DNA from: Candidatus Muiribacterium halophilum
GTDB lineage: Bacteria; Muiribacteriota; Muiribacteriia; Muiribacteriales; Muiribacteriaceae
Assembly: GCA_002869225.1 (NCBI GenBank)
Contig: PKTG01000102.1
Span: forward strand, 1-35,429
DNA length: 35,429 nt
Reading direction: 5' to 3'
Each line of letters starts with the position of its first letter. Position 1 is the first letter of the stretch. Shown one piece after another: positions 19,326 through 29,049 of the stretch. Position numbers and translations under genes: made by a program. The notes beneath the pieces are model-generated. The model ran no database searches. It was given only the letters and a program-made list of their open reading frames with translations, and was not told the origin of the DNA.

Positions 19326-21260
19326 ATGGTAAACTTAGATATGAGTATTGTGGATAAAGTTGTTGGAAAAATAAAAGGTAGTGCTGACAAGATTCCAACA
19401 GTTGGTGAAGTTATTCCTCCAAAAAATAAAATCAAAGATGAACCAGAGCTTTCGAAAGCTGAAAAAGCATATTCAATGTCTAAATTAGCATATAAATCAA
19501 AAGATTACCGAACAGCTATGAGACATGCTAGAGATACGATTATAAACAACAAAAAATTGAGCGGACCATATCTTATCATAGCTGACTGTTATATGGATAA
19601 CAAGATGTATTTAAATGCATTAAGAGTAGTAAACAAAGGTATAGAGGCTATCGGAGTATTTGATCTATATGAAAAGATAGAAGAGGTATATGAGGCACAA
19701 GGAAAAAGAAAAGAAATAAGAAAGATGTGGGATAACTATATAATGTCTTCCAGGAAAAAAGACCTGGGATACAAAGCTCTAGGTCTTTTTTATGAAGAAA
19801 AAGAAAAAGATCCTGAAATGGCAATTCAGTATTATAAAAAGACATTGGAAGCGAATCCAGTACATATTGAGATATACGAAAGATTAGCGACTCTATATTT
19901 CAGGACTGGACAAATGCAAAACGCTATCAATGTATATGATGATCTTCTATTTTCGAAACATGCAAAAGAATTTTTTAGAAACAGCACAAATAAATCAAGG
20001 ATATTAACGAGAGTAGGAGAGATATATTTTTTAAAAAGACAGTTTGATTTTGCTTTTAAATATTTTGATATGGCGTTACAAGCGGTTCCGGGAAATAAAG
20101 ACGTTTATAATAGATTAGGAGATATAGCGTATTATCTTCAGGATAAAAAGAACACTTTAAAATATTATAAGCTTGCATATCAGGCGGATGAGACGGATAT
20201 AGAATTCATTATAAAACATGCAATTTCTAATATTTTGAACGATAATATTGAAGAAGCACTACCACTTTTTAAAAGAATTCAAAGATATAATCCTCTTATA
20301 ACAGGAATTAAGCAGATAGTTGAGACTTTGGAAGAAAAGAACGAGATAAACGATAAATTTTTTAGAATATTAGTTGAAGAAAATACCGATCTTTTAATTG
20401 ATTATAGATATGAAAAGGATTTTAAATTCCCTGAAAGCAGAGAAGAGTTAGATGATTTTAGAAATAAATATAATAGCATAGATGCTAAGCTGGATTTTGA
20501 TGATGAAGGAGAAGTCCCATATAAAAAAGAAGCAAAAGCAATAGAGGAAAAAAATGGGGAAAAAGTAATTAAGGTAAAAGATAAACTTTCAAAAAAGGAA
20601 ATAGAAAGAGATAAAAAGATGAAGATGGTGGAAAAAGTCGAGATGCAGGGAGAAAGTACCGAGCCTACATTCGAGACAACAGAAGATGAACCTAAAGCAT
20701 CTGATAGTAATTTTTTAGATGAGATCTCAAAACTTAATCAGGAAATGGAAGAAGAACTTATCACTAAAATAGAACCTTTAGAAAAGGAAATTGGTTATGT
20801 TATAGAAAATACACAGGAAGAACAAACATTAGAAGAAAATATTGAGGATGAGTCAGTTTTTGAAGCAAAGAAAAAGCAAGATGATGAATCGATGCAAGAA
20901 TCAGAAGCTGTTGTTGAACAGCCAACAAACCTAGAATCACAAACGGTTGAAACTCAGCAGGAACAGAAAATAGAAAAAGATAGTATGTTTGAAAAAACAC
21001 AAATAGAATCTGTTTCTATCAGCCCGGAAGAGATTAAGGAACTTCTTACGAATATACAGAATTTTATAAATGACGTTCAGGGTATCTCACACAGAGTCCT
21101 TCAGATAAATAATATTATGCAGGATGGAAATCTACCGGAAGATAATATTAAACGAAATATTATAAAATTTGCCTTGGAAAATATCGAGACAAACTTACAA
21201 GATAATGATGTTAAAAGAATTAGAGAAGGTATTTCCAAACTGAAAAAAAAGTTGGGTTAA
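19326..21260 (+). CDS. Cytosolic TPR-repeat protein of unknown function
   Basis: 644 residues with no signal peptide or membrane segment. Residues about 45-330 form tetratricopeptide-like helical pairs (for example MAIQYYKKTLEANPVHIEIY, and FAFKYFDMALQAVPGNKDVY). Then comes a long charged, Glu/Lys-rich linker (about 370-555) and a C-terminal helical segment (about 560-644, SISPEEIKELLTNIQNFIND). TPR domains are protein-binding scaffolds, so a partner cannot be guessed. The ATG follows GGGGGATT. DnaA boxes lie directly upstream, which may link its expression to replication. An intrinsic terminator overlaps the stop. Confidence 0.85.
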   Translation: MVNLDMSIVDKVVGKIKGSADKIPTVGEVIPPKNKIKDEPELSKAEKAYSMSKLAYKSKDYRTAMRHARDTIINNKKLSGPYLIIADCYMDNKMYLNALRVVNKGIEAIGVFDLYEKIEEVYEAQGKRKEIRKMWDNYIMSSRKKDLGYKALGLFYEEKEKDPEMAIQYYKKTLEANPVHIEIYERLATLYFRTGQMQNAINVYDDLLFSKHAKEFFRNSTNKSRILTRVGEIYFLKRQFDFAFKYFDMALQAVPGNKDVYNRLGDIAYYLQDKKNTLKYYKLAYQADETDIEFIIKHAISNILNDNIEEALPLFKRIQRYNPLITGIKQIVETLEEKNEINDKFFRILVEENTDLLIDYRYEKDFKFPESREELDDFRNKYNSIDAKLDFDDEGEVPYKKEAKAIEEKNGEKVIKVKDKLSKKEIERDKKMKMVEKVEMQGESTEPTFETTEDEPKASDSNFLDEISKLNQEMEEELITKIEPLEKEIGYVIENTQEEQTLEENIEDESVFEAKKKQDDESMQESEAVVEQPTNLESQTVETQQEQKIEKDSMFEKTQIESVSISPEEIKELLTNIQNFINDVQGISHRVLQINNIMQDGNLPEDNIKRNIIKFALENIETNLQDNDVKRIREGISKLKKKLG

Positions 21261-21272
21261 GCCAACTTTTTT
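21243..21272 (+). terminator. Intrinsic terminator overlapping the TPR gene end
   Basis: GTTGG (21251-21255) and CCAAC (21262-21266) with flanking A- and T-runs form an 11-bp stem followed by Ts. The TAA stop of the TPR gene lies in the loop. Confidence 0.85.
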
Positions 21273-21276
21273 GATG

Positions 21277-21390
21277 TTTGGCTAAAGCCAAAGTGTTTTT
21301 CTTTCGAAAAAATTACCAACTAAAGTTAGTGTGCTTTCCTCTGGAAAGAGTCTTAATCCCTTTGCAAAGCAAAGTACAGCCTGAAAGGCT
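21277..21390 (+). repeat. Hairpin array downstream of the TPR gene
   Basis: Six hairpins in order: TTTGGC/GCCAAA (21277-21292), TTTTTC/GAAAAA (21296-21311), a mismatched ACCAAC/GTTAGT (21315-21330), CTTTCC/GGAAAG (21334-21348), CTTTGC/GCAAAG loop AAA (21360-21374), AGCCT/AGGCT loop GAA (21378-21390). Order, spacing and linkers match the minus-strand reading of 8172-8285. Stem four differs by a T-A to C-G pair swap, which is covariation. The homology continues about 25 bases past the last stem. Confidence 0.85.
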
Positions 21391-21429
21391 CATATTGAAC
21401 GTAGTGATATATCAGCAGCATAGCTAGAC

Positions 21430-21453
21430 ATGAAAATTCAGTTGAATTTTCAT
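21430..21453 (-). terminator. Hairpin at the end of the membrane-protein gene
   Basis: ATGAAAATTCA and TGAATTTTCAT form a perfect 11-bp stem with a two-base loop, directly after the stop of the minus-strand gene. It lacks a T-run, so it is a possible 3'-end structure rather than a textbook terminator. Confidence 0.5.
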
Positions 21454-22199
21454 TAGATATTCTGCTGAACAGGATTTTTGTAGAATTCCAGTATCTTTGG
21501 AATTGTCTTGGAAAAATATATCCCCATTACTATCATTACTATGAAAGCAACTACAATCATCTCTACCATTTTTCTATTGTCTGGAATATTTGAAAGTAAA
21601 GGAAGTACGTTTTCTCCCATATTATCCTGTGTATAGTTAACAAGATTTTTCATGTTCTTTTGCTGCATATAATAGATTATCGCAAATGAAGATCCGAATA
21701 TAGTAAATAATATTATTGGAATGTGAACATATTCTCTGACGAAGAAAACAAAACCTATTATCAGAGCAAGTGAAAATGCTGCTATACCACCACTTATGAG
21801 ACCAAATATAAAGAGTCTATAAAGAATCTTGTATTTTTTATCATACTCTTCTTTTTCCTTTTGTTTTCTTTCATCGTATTTTTTCTTACTTAGTTTAATG
21901 ACTTTACACGCATTAATAAAATCTTCTTTTGGAATTTTTTTTAATAAAGTCTTCCATTCTATTTGCACATTTTCGTTTTTATATGACCATATCCTTCGTT
22001 GTGTGTTTATATGAGAGACTGCGATCTGTTCAGTTCTAATGTTTCTTGCTATATCAGTCATCTTCTTCTCAGCTTCAAGTATGGATCTGAAAAAATCATC
22101 AACTTCATCTTCAGGTAGGACAAGCTTGGATTGATTGTCTTCTCCCCAATTAAAAGTATATTTATTTTCATCTTCTTTAATGGTCAGTTTTTCTTGCAT
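21453..22199 (-). CDS. Membrane protein of unknown function
   Basis: 248 residues that I do not recognise. The N-terminal half (about 1-120) is soluble and charged, ending in a Lys/Glu-rich helix (KKKYDERKQKEKEEYDKKYK). Two hydrophobic helices follow (about 128-153 and 158-177), then a third near 210-228. A regulatory or stress-related membrane role is possible, but nothing shows it. It is a single minus-strand gene between plus-strand operons, divergent from rseC with only 43 bases between the starts. No clear ribosome binding site precedes the ATG. Confidence 0.75.
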   Translation of the reverse strand: MQEKLTIKEDENKYTFNWGEDNQSKLVLPEDEVDDFFRSILEAEKKMTDIARNIRTEQIAVSHINTQRRIWSYKNENVQIEWKTLLKKIPKEDFINACKVIKLSKKKYDERKQKEKEEYDKKYKILYRLFIFGLISGGIAAFSLALIIGFVFFVREYVHIPIILFTIFGSSFAIIYYMQQKNMKNLVNYTQDNMGENVLPLLSNIPDNRKMVEMIVVAFIVMIVMGIYFSKTIPKILEFYKNPVQQNI

Positions 22200-22242
22200 A
22201 TGAGAATTGTATATGATAGATTATCAATTGTAAAGAGGGTTT

Positions 22243-22665
22243 ATGCATACTAGTGGAACTATTAAAAAAATTGATGAAAGTTTTATTTACATTTCCTATT
22301 TCAGAAAATCAGCCTGTTCTGAATGTCATAATAAAAAAGCCTGTCTGGAATCCGATTGTAAAGAAGAACAAATAAAAATTGAGAAAGATAAATTGGATTT
22401 TGTTCCTGAAAAAAATATGTCTGTCAAACTTTCGATAGATTATTATGGTTCACCTATTAAATTGTTATTTTTGATTTATGGATTTCCTGTATTGTCTTTA
22501 CTTCTTACTGCAATAATAATGCAATCAATGGGGATTGGTGAACCTTTGATCCTTTTGGGTATTTTATTAAGTCTTATAATAAGTCTTTCAATTATAAAAA
22601 TCTTTGAAAAGAAATTAGTAAAGGAAAAAAAAATAGGTATCAATGTCAAAAAACAAAAAGTCTGA
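22243..22665 (+). CDS. RseC/MucC-family protein
   Basis: 140 residues. The N-terminal part has a cysteine cluster (SACSECHNKKACLESDC, about residues 24-40) and a following beta-rich stretch (FVPEKNMSVKLSID). Two transmembrane helices lie at about 66-91 and 95-120, then a basic tail. This is the RseC/MucC layout: a four-cysteine N-terminus and two membrane helices. E. coli RseC modulates sigma-E and has redox links, and relatives are encoded with Rnf complexes. Here the neighbour is ispH, itself an Fe-S enzyme, with a 23-base overlap. AAAGAGGG precedes the ATG. A sigma-E role is not implied by this context. Confidence 0.8.
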   Translation: MHTSGTIKKIDESFIYISYFRKSACSECHNKKACLESDCKEEQIKIEKDKLDFVPEKNMSVKLSIDYYGSPIKLLFLIYGFPVLSLLLTAIIMQSMGIGEPLILLGILLSLIISLSIIKIFEKKLVKEKKIGINVKKQKV

Positions 22666-23512
22666 TGTCATGCTAGCTGAAAAAGCTGGATTCTGTTTTG
22701 GAGTTGAAAGAGCAGAGAGTATAGTCTTAAAACTCTTAAAAGAGAAAAATAGAAAGATATATACTTTAGGACCTCTTATTCACAATCCTTTGTTTGTTGA
22801 AAACCTTAAAGAAAAAGGAGTTAATGTAGTAGAGGAAAACAATCTTTCAGATATTGATGATGATAGTATTATTGTTATTAGAAGTCATGGTATTGAAAAA
22901 AAATTGAAAGAAAGACTTTTTGAGATAGGTTTTAAAGTAATAGATGCTACATGTCCTTTTGTTGATAAAGCAAAAAAAAGTGCGCTTGAACTTTTTGAGA
23001 AAGGTTATTATCTTATAATCCTTGGAGATGCTAATCATCCTGAGGTAAAGGGCATTCATAGTTATACAAACTATGAAGGATTGATAGTAAAAGACCTTGA
23101 TGATGTAAAAAAATTAGATCTAAATGGTAAAAACAAGATTGGTTTTGTTGCTCAAACTACTCAAAGTAAAGAAGTATTTAAAAAAATAGTGAAATATCTT
23201 TAAAATAAAGTAGAAGATTTTGTCTTTTATGATACTATATGTAATGCTACTTCTAATAGGCAAAAAGCCGCTGTTGAACTTGCTAAAAAATGTGATGCTA
23301 TGATTGTCATCGGAGGGTTTAACAGTGCAAACACAAAACGACTTGTTGAAATATGTACAAAAATCTGTAAAAATGTTATTTGGATTGAAAAGTTATCAGA
23401 CCTTGATATTTCAAAACTAAAAGGTTTTAAAAATATTGGTATAACTGCGGGAGCATCGACTCCAGGTTGGAGTATAAAAGCTGTATACGATGAACTTGTA
23501 AAGAATATATAA
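22643..23512 (+). CDS. ispH: 4-hydroxy-3-methylbut-2-enyl diphosphate reductase, with in-frame TAA
   Basis: 289 codons before the stop, the normal IspH length. It makes IPP and DMAPP in the last step of the MEP isoprenoid pathway using a [4Fe-4S] cluster. The cluster cysteines are C18 (AGFCFGVERA), C104 (DATCPFVDKA) and C200 (DTICNATSNRQ); HNP, RSHGI and GDANHPE active-site motifs are present, with GASTPGW near the end. Codon 187 (23201-23203) is TAA, between the VAQTTQ segment and DTICNAT. Termination there would lose the third cluster ligand and the C-terminal domain, giving an inactive protein. The frame is otherwise perfect on both sides. ispH directly precedes rpsA, an arrangement seen in several clostridia-like genomes. 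Confidence 0.9.
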
Positions 23513-23546
23513 AAAAAGCAACTTATTATAAAGTGAGGAAATGGTT

Positions 23547-25697
23547 ATGACAGATGACAAGATCATGATGGAAGAAGCTCTAAAAGAATTTGAAAATATT
23601 TCAAATGGAAATATTGTCAAAGGAACTGTCGTGAATATGACTGCAGAGGAAGTCTTTGTAGACATAGGATATAAATCTGAAGGAGTTATCCCTTTAAAAG
23701 AATTTCAGGGAATTGAACAAACACCAAAGGTTGGAGATGAGATAAAAGTTCTTGTAAAAAGACTTGATGATCCTAGAGGAAATGTAAGAGTATCCTATAG
23801 AGATGCAATATCAAAAGCCGTATGGGAAGAGATTATAGATGCGGAAAAGAATAACACTCCATTGGAATTTAAGATAACTGGAAAGAACAAAGGTGGATAT
23901 GAAGCGAAATATAAAGGTATAGTAGATTGTTTCATGCCAAGATCTCAAGTAGCTGAAAGAGAAGATGTTATGGGAATGACTTTAAAAGCAGTCATTCTTG
24001 AGATGAACAGAAAAAACAAAAAGGTAGTAATATCTTCAAGAAAACTTGCTGATGAGAAAAAAGAACAAGCTTTTGAAGATATATTTTCAGATAAAAATGA
24101 AGGTGATCTTGTCCGTGGAAAAGTATCGAGATTGAAAGATTTTGGTGCTTTTGTTGATTTTGGTGGGGTTGAAGGACTTCTTCATGTAAAGGATATGTCA
24201 TGGGGTAGAATAAATAAAGTAGAAGATTTTATCCATGTTGGTGACGAGATAGAAGCACTTATTCTTTCAATAAACAAAGAAAAGAAAAAGATATCTCTTG
24301 GACTTAAACAGAAGACGCCAGAACCTTGGACAATAGTTCCTGAAAAATATAATGAAGGCGATGTAATAGATGGAGTAGTTAAAAATCTAACAGATTACGG
24401 AGCTTTTGTAGAAATAATACCAGGACTTGAAGGTCTTTTACATGTCTCAGATATTTCATGGAAAAAGGTTGGAAAACCTTCACAAGTATTAAAACCTGGT
24501 GAAAATGTCAAAGTAAAGATACTTTCAATTAATAACGAGGAAAAAAAGATATCTCTTGGAATAAGGCAACTTACTTCAGATCCTTGGGAAAAGTTACCTC
24601 AGCTTTATCCTGTTGATACAATTGTAGAAGGAAAGGTTGCTAAAATAATTGATAGTGGTATTTTTGTAGCTTTCCCGAATGACATAGAAGGTTTTGTACA
24701 TATCTCAGATCTTTCATGGAATACAAAGATAGGACATCCATCAGAGATCGTTCAGGATGGACAGGAAGTAAAAGTAAAAGTACTTGAAATAGATCCTGAG
24801 AAAAGAAGATTTAAACTTGGTCTAAAACAACTTACTCCAGATCCATGGCAGGAAGTTGCTAAGAAATTCAGTGAAAATCAGGTAGTCCATGGAAAGGTCA
24901 ATAATCTTACTAAATTCGGAGCTTTTATATCTTTAGATGATGGTATAGAAGGCTTACTTCATGTATCTGATCTCTCATGGACAAAGAAAGTGGATAACCC
25001 TCAGGATATGTTGAAAAAAGGTGATGATATAAAGGTAAAGATATTATCAATTGAACCTGAAAAAAGAAGAATATCTTTAGGTCTTAAACAGCTTGAAGGA
25101 GACCCTTGGCAGGATATATATGAAAAGTATCCAAAGAATTCCATAATAGAAGGAAAAGTCGTATCTATTATGAAGTATGGTATTTTTGTAGAGATAGCCG
25201 ATGGTGTTGAAGGTCTTGTTCATGTGTCTGATTTTTCATGGACTGAAAGGGTTAAAGACCCAAGTGAGAAGTTTAAAAAAGGCGATGTTGTAAAAGCAAA
25301 AATAATTAACTATGATAAAGATAAAAGACAGATAGCCTTAGGAATAAAACAACTTGAGGAAGATCCTTATGAAAAATATACTCAGGGAACAGATGTTAAA
25401 GTTAAGATTAACAAAGTAATGAATTTTGGTGTTGGCGTTGAACTTGAACCTTCCGTAGAAGGGTTTATTCATGTGTAAGAATTAAGTGAGGATAGGATAG
25501 AAGATGTAACTTCTTCATTTAAGGAAGGTGATGAGATTCAGGCTAGAGTAATAGAAAATAAAAATAGAAAAATAAAGCTGAGTGTGAAAGCTGCGACCTA
25601 TGGACAGGTGGCGGATGAGTTCCTTATGGAAAATGCTCAGTCAGGTGGAGTATCGTTGGGAGATAAAATAAAGAAAGCAATGAAAACAAAAAAGTAG
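23547..25697 (+). CDS. rpsA: 30S ribosomal protein S1 homologue with eight S1 domains and an in-frame TAA
   Basis: 716 codons. I count eight S1 RNA-binding repeats. Number 1 (VKGTVVNMTAEEVFVDIGYK) and 2 are divergent; 3 to 7 are strongly alike, each ending in G-L-L-H-V-S-D-x-S-W or close. Number 8 (about 612-680) ends GFIHV-stop-ELSEDRIEDV. S1 carries mRNA to the 30S subunit; E. coli S1 has six repeats and many Firmicutes four, so this is long. Codon 644 (25476-25478) is TAA at the serine of the HVS motif that repeats 4 to 7 all keep. The tail continues to TAG 25695-25697, ending in lysines. GTGAGG sits eight bases before ATG 23547; the ATG at 23541 is too close to it. Confidence 0.9.
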
Positions 25698-26708
<1,011 letters not shown>

Positions 26709-26737
26709 TGATTCAGGTTTTACAGAAAATATTATAC

Positions 26738-26767
26738 AGGAATCCTCTTTAAGGGGATTCCTTTTTT
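26738..26767 (+). terminator. Intrinsic terminator between gap and pgk
   Basis: AGGAATCCTC (26738-26747) and GGGGATTCCT (26753-26762) form a 10-bp stem (one T-G pair), loop TTTAA, followed by a T-run to 26767. The pgk ribosome binding site begins seven bases later. It may set the ratio of gap to pgk transcripts if it is partly read through. Confidence 0.9.
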
Positions 26768-26784
26768 CTTTTTTGGAGGAATTA

Positions 26785-27975
26785 ATGGCTAAGAAAACAA
26801 TTAAGGATATTGATTTAAACGGTAAAAGAGTTTTTGTCAGAGTCGATTTTAATGTGCCTCTAGATGATAAGGGTAAAGTTTCAGATAATACTAGAATAGT
26901 AAGAGCTTTACCAACAATAAAATATTTGATTGATCATAATGCCAAAGTGATTCTTGCATCACATCTTGGTAATCCAAAAACTGATGAAGATAAGAAAAGA
27001 CTTACAATGGATAGTGTAAAAGTTGAACTTCAAAAAGTGCTTGGAAAAGAAGTCAAAAAACTGGATGACTCTGTTGGAGAAGTGGTAAGATCAGAAGTTT
27101 CTAAGATGAAGGAAGGAGACGTCATCCTTCTTGAAAATACCAGATTTCATAAAGGTGAAAAAAAGAAGGATCCTGATTATTCTAAAGAGCTTGCCGAACT
27201 TGCTGATATAGCTGTAAACGATGCCTTTGGAACAGCTCATAGAGCTCATGCTTCAAACTGTGGAGTAGGAGAATATATTCCAGTATATGCAGGCTTTCTT
27301 ATGGAAAAAGAGATAGATATGATTGGAAAGACTTTGGAAAATCCTGAAAGACCTTTTGTTGCTATTTTAGGCGGAGCAAAGGTATCTTCAAAAATAGGAG
27401 TCATTGAAAATCTTTTACCAAAAGTAGATAAATTACTTGTCGGCGGAGCAATGATATTTACATTTTTTAAAGCAATGGGATATAAGACAGGAGATTCACT
27501 TGTTGAAGAAGATAAGATAGAAGTTGCAAAGAATATATTGGATAAAGCAAAAAGTATAAACAAAGATATAGTATTTCCAATAGATGTTGTTATAGCAGAT
27601 GATATTAATGAAAACGTAAACACAAAGATTTGTAGTATTGAAAATATTCCTAATGGTATGAAAGGTCTTGATATCGGACCTGATAGTATAAAAAAATTCA
27701 AAGAGCAGTTAAAAGATGCAAAGACCGTTATCTGGAACGGACCAATGGGAGTTTTTGAAATAGATAAGTTTGCTAAGGGAACTATTGAAGTAGCAAAGAG
27801 CTTAGCTGAACTTGATAATGCCAAAACAATAATCGGGGGTGGAGATTCAGCAGCAGCAGTGAATAAATTCCACCTTGATGATAAGATGACCCATATATCA
27901 ACGGGTGGAGGAGCTTCACTTGAGTATATGGAAGGAAAAGAATTACCTGGTATAGCAATAATTGAAGAGAAGTGA
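26785..27975 (+). CDS. pgk: Phosphoglycerate kinase
   Basis: 396 residues from ATG 26785, which has GGAGG six bases upstream; an upstream TTG lacks a site. The N-domain has [16 protein letters not shown] and the basic-patch residues, ASHLGNP and [10 protein letters not shown]. The nucleotide-binding C-domain has [21 protein letters not shown] and GGGDSAAAV, with the hinge and the terminal [18 protein letters not shown]. It makes ATP from 1,3-bisphosphoglycerate. The frame is intact, unlike gap next door. It ends in TGA. Confidence 0.98.
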   Translation: MAKKTIKDIDLNGKRVFVRVDFNVPLDDKGKVSDNTRIVRALPTIKYLIDHNAKVILASHLGNPKTDEDKKRLTMDSVKVELQKVLGKEVKKLDDSVGEVVRSEVSKMKEGDVILLENTRFHKGEKKKDPDYSKELAELADIAVNDAFGTAHRAHASNCGVGEYIPVYAGFLMEKEIDMIGKTLENPERPFVAILGGAKVSSKIGVIENLLPKVDKLLVGGAMIFTFFKAMGYKTGDSLVEEDKIEVAKNILDKAKSINKDIVFPIDVVIADDINENVNTKICSIENIPNGMKGLDIGPDSIKKFKEQLKDAKTVIWNGPMGVFEIDKFAKGTIEVAKSLAELDNAKTIIGGGDSAAAVNKFHLDDKMTHISTGGGASLEYMEGKELPGIAIIEEK

Positions 27976-27984
27976 ACCTTTTTC

Positions 27985-28040
27985 GTAAAGCGTAAAGCGT
28001 GAAGCGAAACGGGTAAAAGCAGGAAACAGTGAACAGTAAA
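27985..28040 (+). repeat. Heptad-type repeat after pgk
   Basis: Units CGTAAAG, CGTAAAG, CGTGAAG, CGAAACG are followed by a second run with ACAGTGAACAG. Related sequences are CGCTTTACGCATTACG at 1827-1842 (reversed) and the CAGTTCAACTG area at 35072-35082. Confidence 0.6.
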
Positions 28041-28063
28041 ACATTGGCTAAAGCTACATTAAA

Positions 28064-28190
28064 GGTAGCAGAGCTACCAAGTCAAGTTGCTATTAGCAAC
28101 TTTTTAAAAATGTCTTCAAAGAAGACATTTGCCAGCAGCAAAGCTGCTTTTAGTATTATCAAAGATAATTTTGTGCTGCTGCGAAGCAGC
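28064..28190 (+). repeat. Hairpin array in the tpiA leader
   Basis: Six perfect hairpins in 127 bases: GGTAGC/GCTACC loop AGA (28064-28078); AAGTTGC/GCAACTT loop TATTA (28084-28102); AAATGTCTTC/GAAGACATTT loop AAA (28108-28130); AGCAGC/GCTGCT loop AAA (28134-28148); ATTATC/GATAAT loop AAA (28155-28169); GCTGCT/AGCAGC loop GCGA (28175-28190). The stems differ from those at 8134 and 21277, but the architecture is the same. The last two AGCAGC-type stems could also pair with each other. Confidence 0.85.
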
Positions 28191-28211
28191 TTAAACTACG
28201 AATGAAGTGAG
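28191..28211 (+). promoter_or_regulatory. Leader sequence shared with recF
   Basis: TTAAACTACGAATGAAGTGA plus G matches the recF leader at 20 of 21 positions and, as there, follows a short hairpin. GTGAGG at its end is the probable ribosome binding site of tpiA. Confidence 0.6.
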
Positions 28212-28219
28212 GTAAAAAG

Positions 28220-28972
28220 ATGAGAAAGATGTTTATAGCTGGAAATTGGAAAATGAATAACACTCTTACCGAAACAGTAGAATTCTTAAATGAATTTAAA
28301 GAGCTCGTAAAAGGGATTGACAATGTTGAGTATGGTATCGCACCTTCTTTTGTATGTCTTCCAGTTGCAAAAGAGATGGTAAAAGGAACAAATATTAAGA
28401 TATTATCTCAGAATATGTTTTATGAGGATAAAGGAGCGTATACCGCTGAGATTAGTCCTTTAATGCTAAAAGATCTAAATATTGACTATGTGATAATCGG
28501 ACACTCTGAAAGAAGACAGTATTTTGGCGAAACAGATGAGACCGTTAACAAAAGAATAAAGAAAGCTCTAGAGCATGGCCTTAAAGTCGTTATGTGTATC
28601 GGAGAAAGCCTTAAAGAAAGAGAACAGGGAATTACTAATATAGTCCTTGAAAAACAGCTTAAAGGCGGTCTTGCAGATATAACAGCCGAGCAGATGAAAA
28701 ACATTGTAATAGCATATGAACCTGTTTGGGCTATTGGAACAGGAAAGACAGCAACCTCAGAAGAAGCACAGACTTCATGTCTTTTCATAAGAAATACAGT
28801 ATCTCAGATGATTGGAAAGGAAACAGCTGAGAATGTTAGAATTCAGTATGGTGGAAGTGTAAAACCTGCTAATACTGAAGAGCTTATGGGTCAAAATGAT
28901 ATAGATGGAGCACTTGTTGGTGGTGCATCTCTTAAAGCAGATACTTTTATTCAGATTATTAATAAGGCATAA
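28220..28972 (+). CDS. tpiA: Triosephosphate isomerase
   Basis: 250 residues, normal length. FIAGNWKMN holds the substrate-binding lysine, IIGHSERR the catalytic histidine, and AYEPVWAIGTGKTAT the catalytic glutamate and flexible loop 6. IQYGGSVKP and GALVGGASL form the phosphate site. It interconverts dihydroxyacetone phosphate and glyceraldehyde-3-phosphate, feeding gap and pgk upstream. The hairpin-array leader separates it from pgk by 244 bases, so it may be expressed independently. It ends in a TAA at the usual family end. Frame intact. Confidence 0.98.
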   Translation: MRKMFIAGNWKMNNTLTETVEFLNEFKELVKGIDNVEYGIAPSFVCLPVAKEMVKGTNIKILSQNMFYEDKGAYTAEISPLMLKDLNIDYVIIGHSERRQYFGETDETVNKRIKKALEHGLKVVMCIGESLKEREQGITNIVLEKQLKGGLADITAEQMKNIVIAYEPVWAIGTGKTATSEEAQTSCLFIRNTVSQMIGKETAENVRIQYGGSVKPANTEELMGQNDIDGALVGGASLKADTFIQIINKA

Positions 28973-28977
28973 AAAAA

Positions 28978-29013
28978 GTTCACAAAGTGAACATAAAAGG
29001 TAGCAAAGCTACC
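28978..29013 (+). repeat. Two AAA-loop hairpins after tpiA
   Basis: GTTCAC-AAA-GTGAAC (28978-28992) and GGTAGC-AAA-GCTACC (28999-29013). The second has the same stem as the first hairpin of the tpiA leader array (28064-28078), so the gene is flanked by matching hairpins. Confidence 0.8.
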
Positions 29014-29024
29014 GGTTAAAATTT

Positions 29025-29049
29025 AAGGTCGGACTTACCGGCCTTTTTT
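29025..29049 (+). terminator. Intrinsic terminator after tpiA
   Basis: AAGGTCGG (29025-29032) pairs with CCGGCCTT (29038-29045), one T-G pair, loop ACTTA, then a T-run to 29049. It overlaps the end of the convergent comEC gene by a few bases. Confidence 0.85.
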
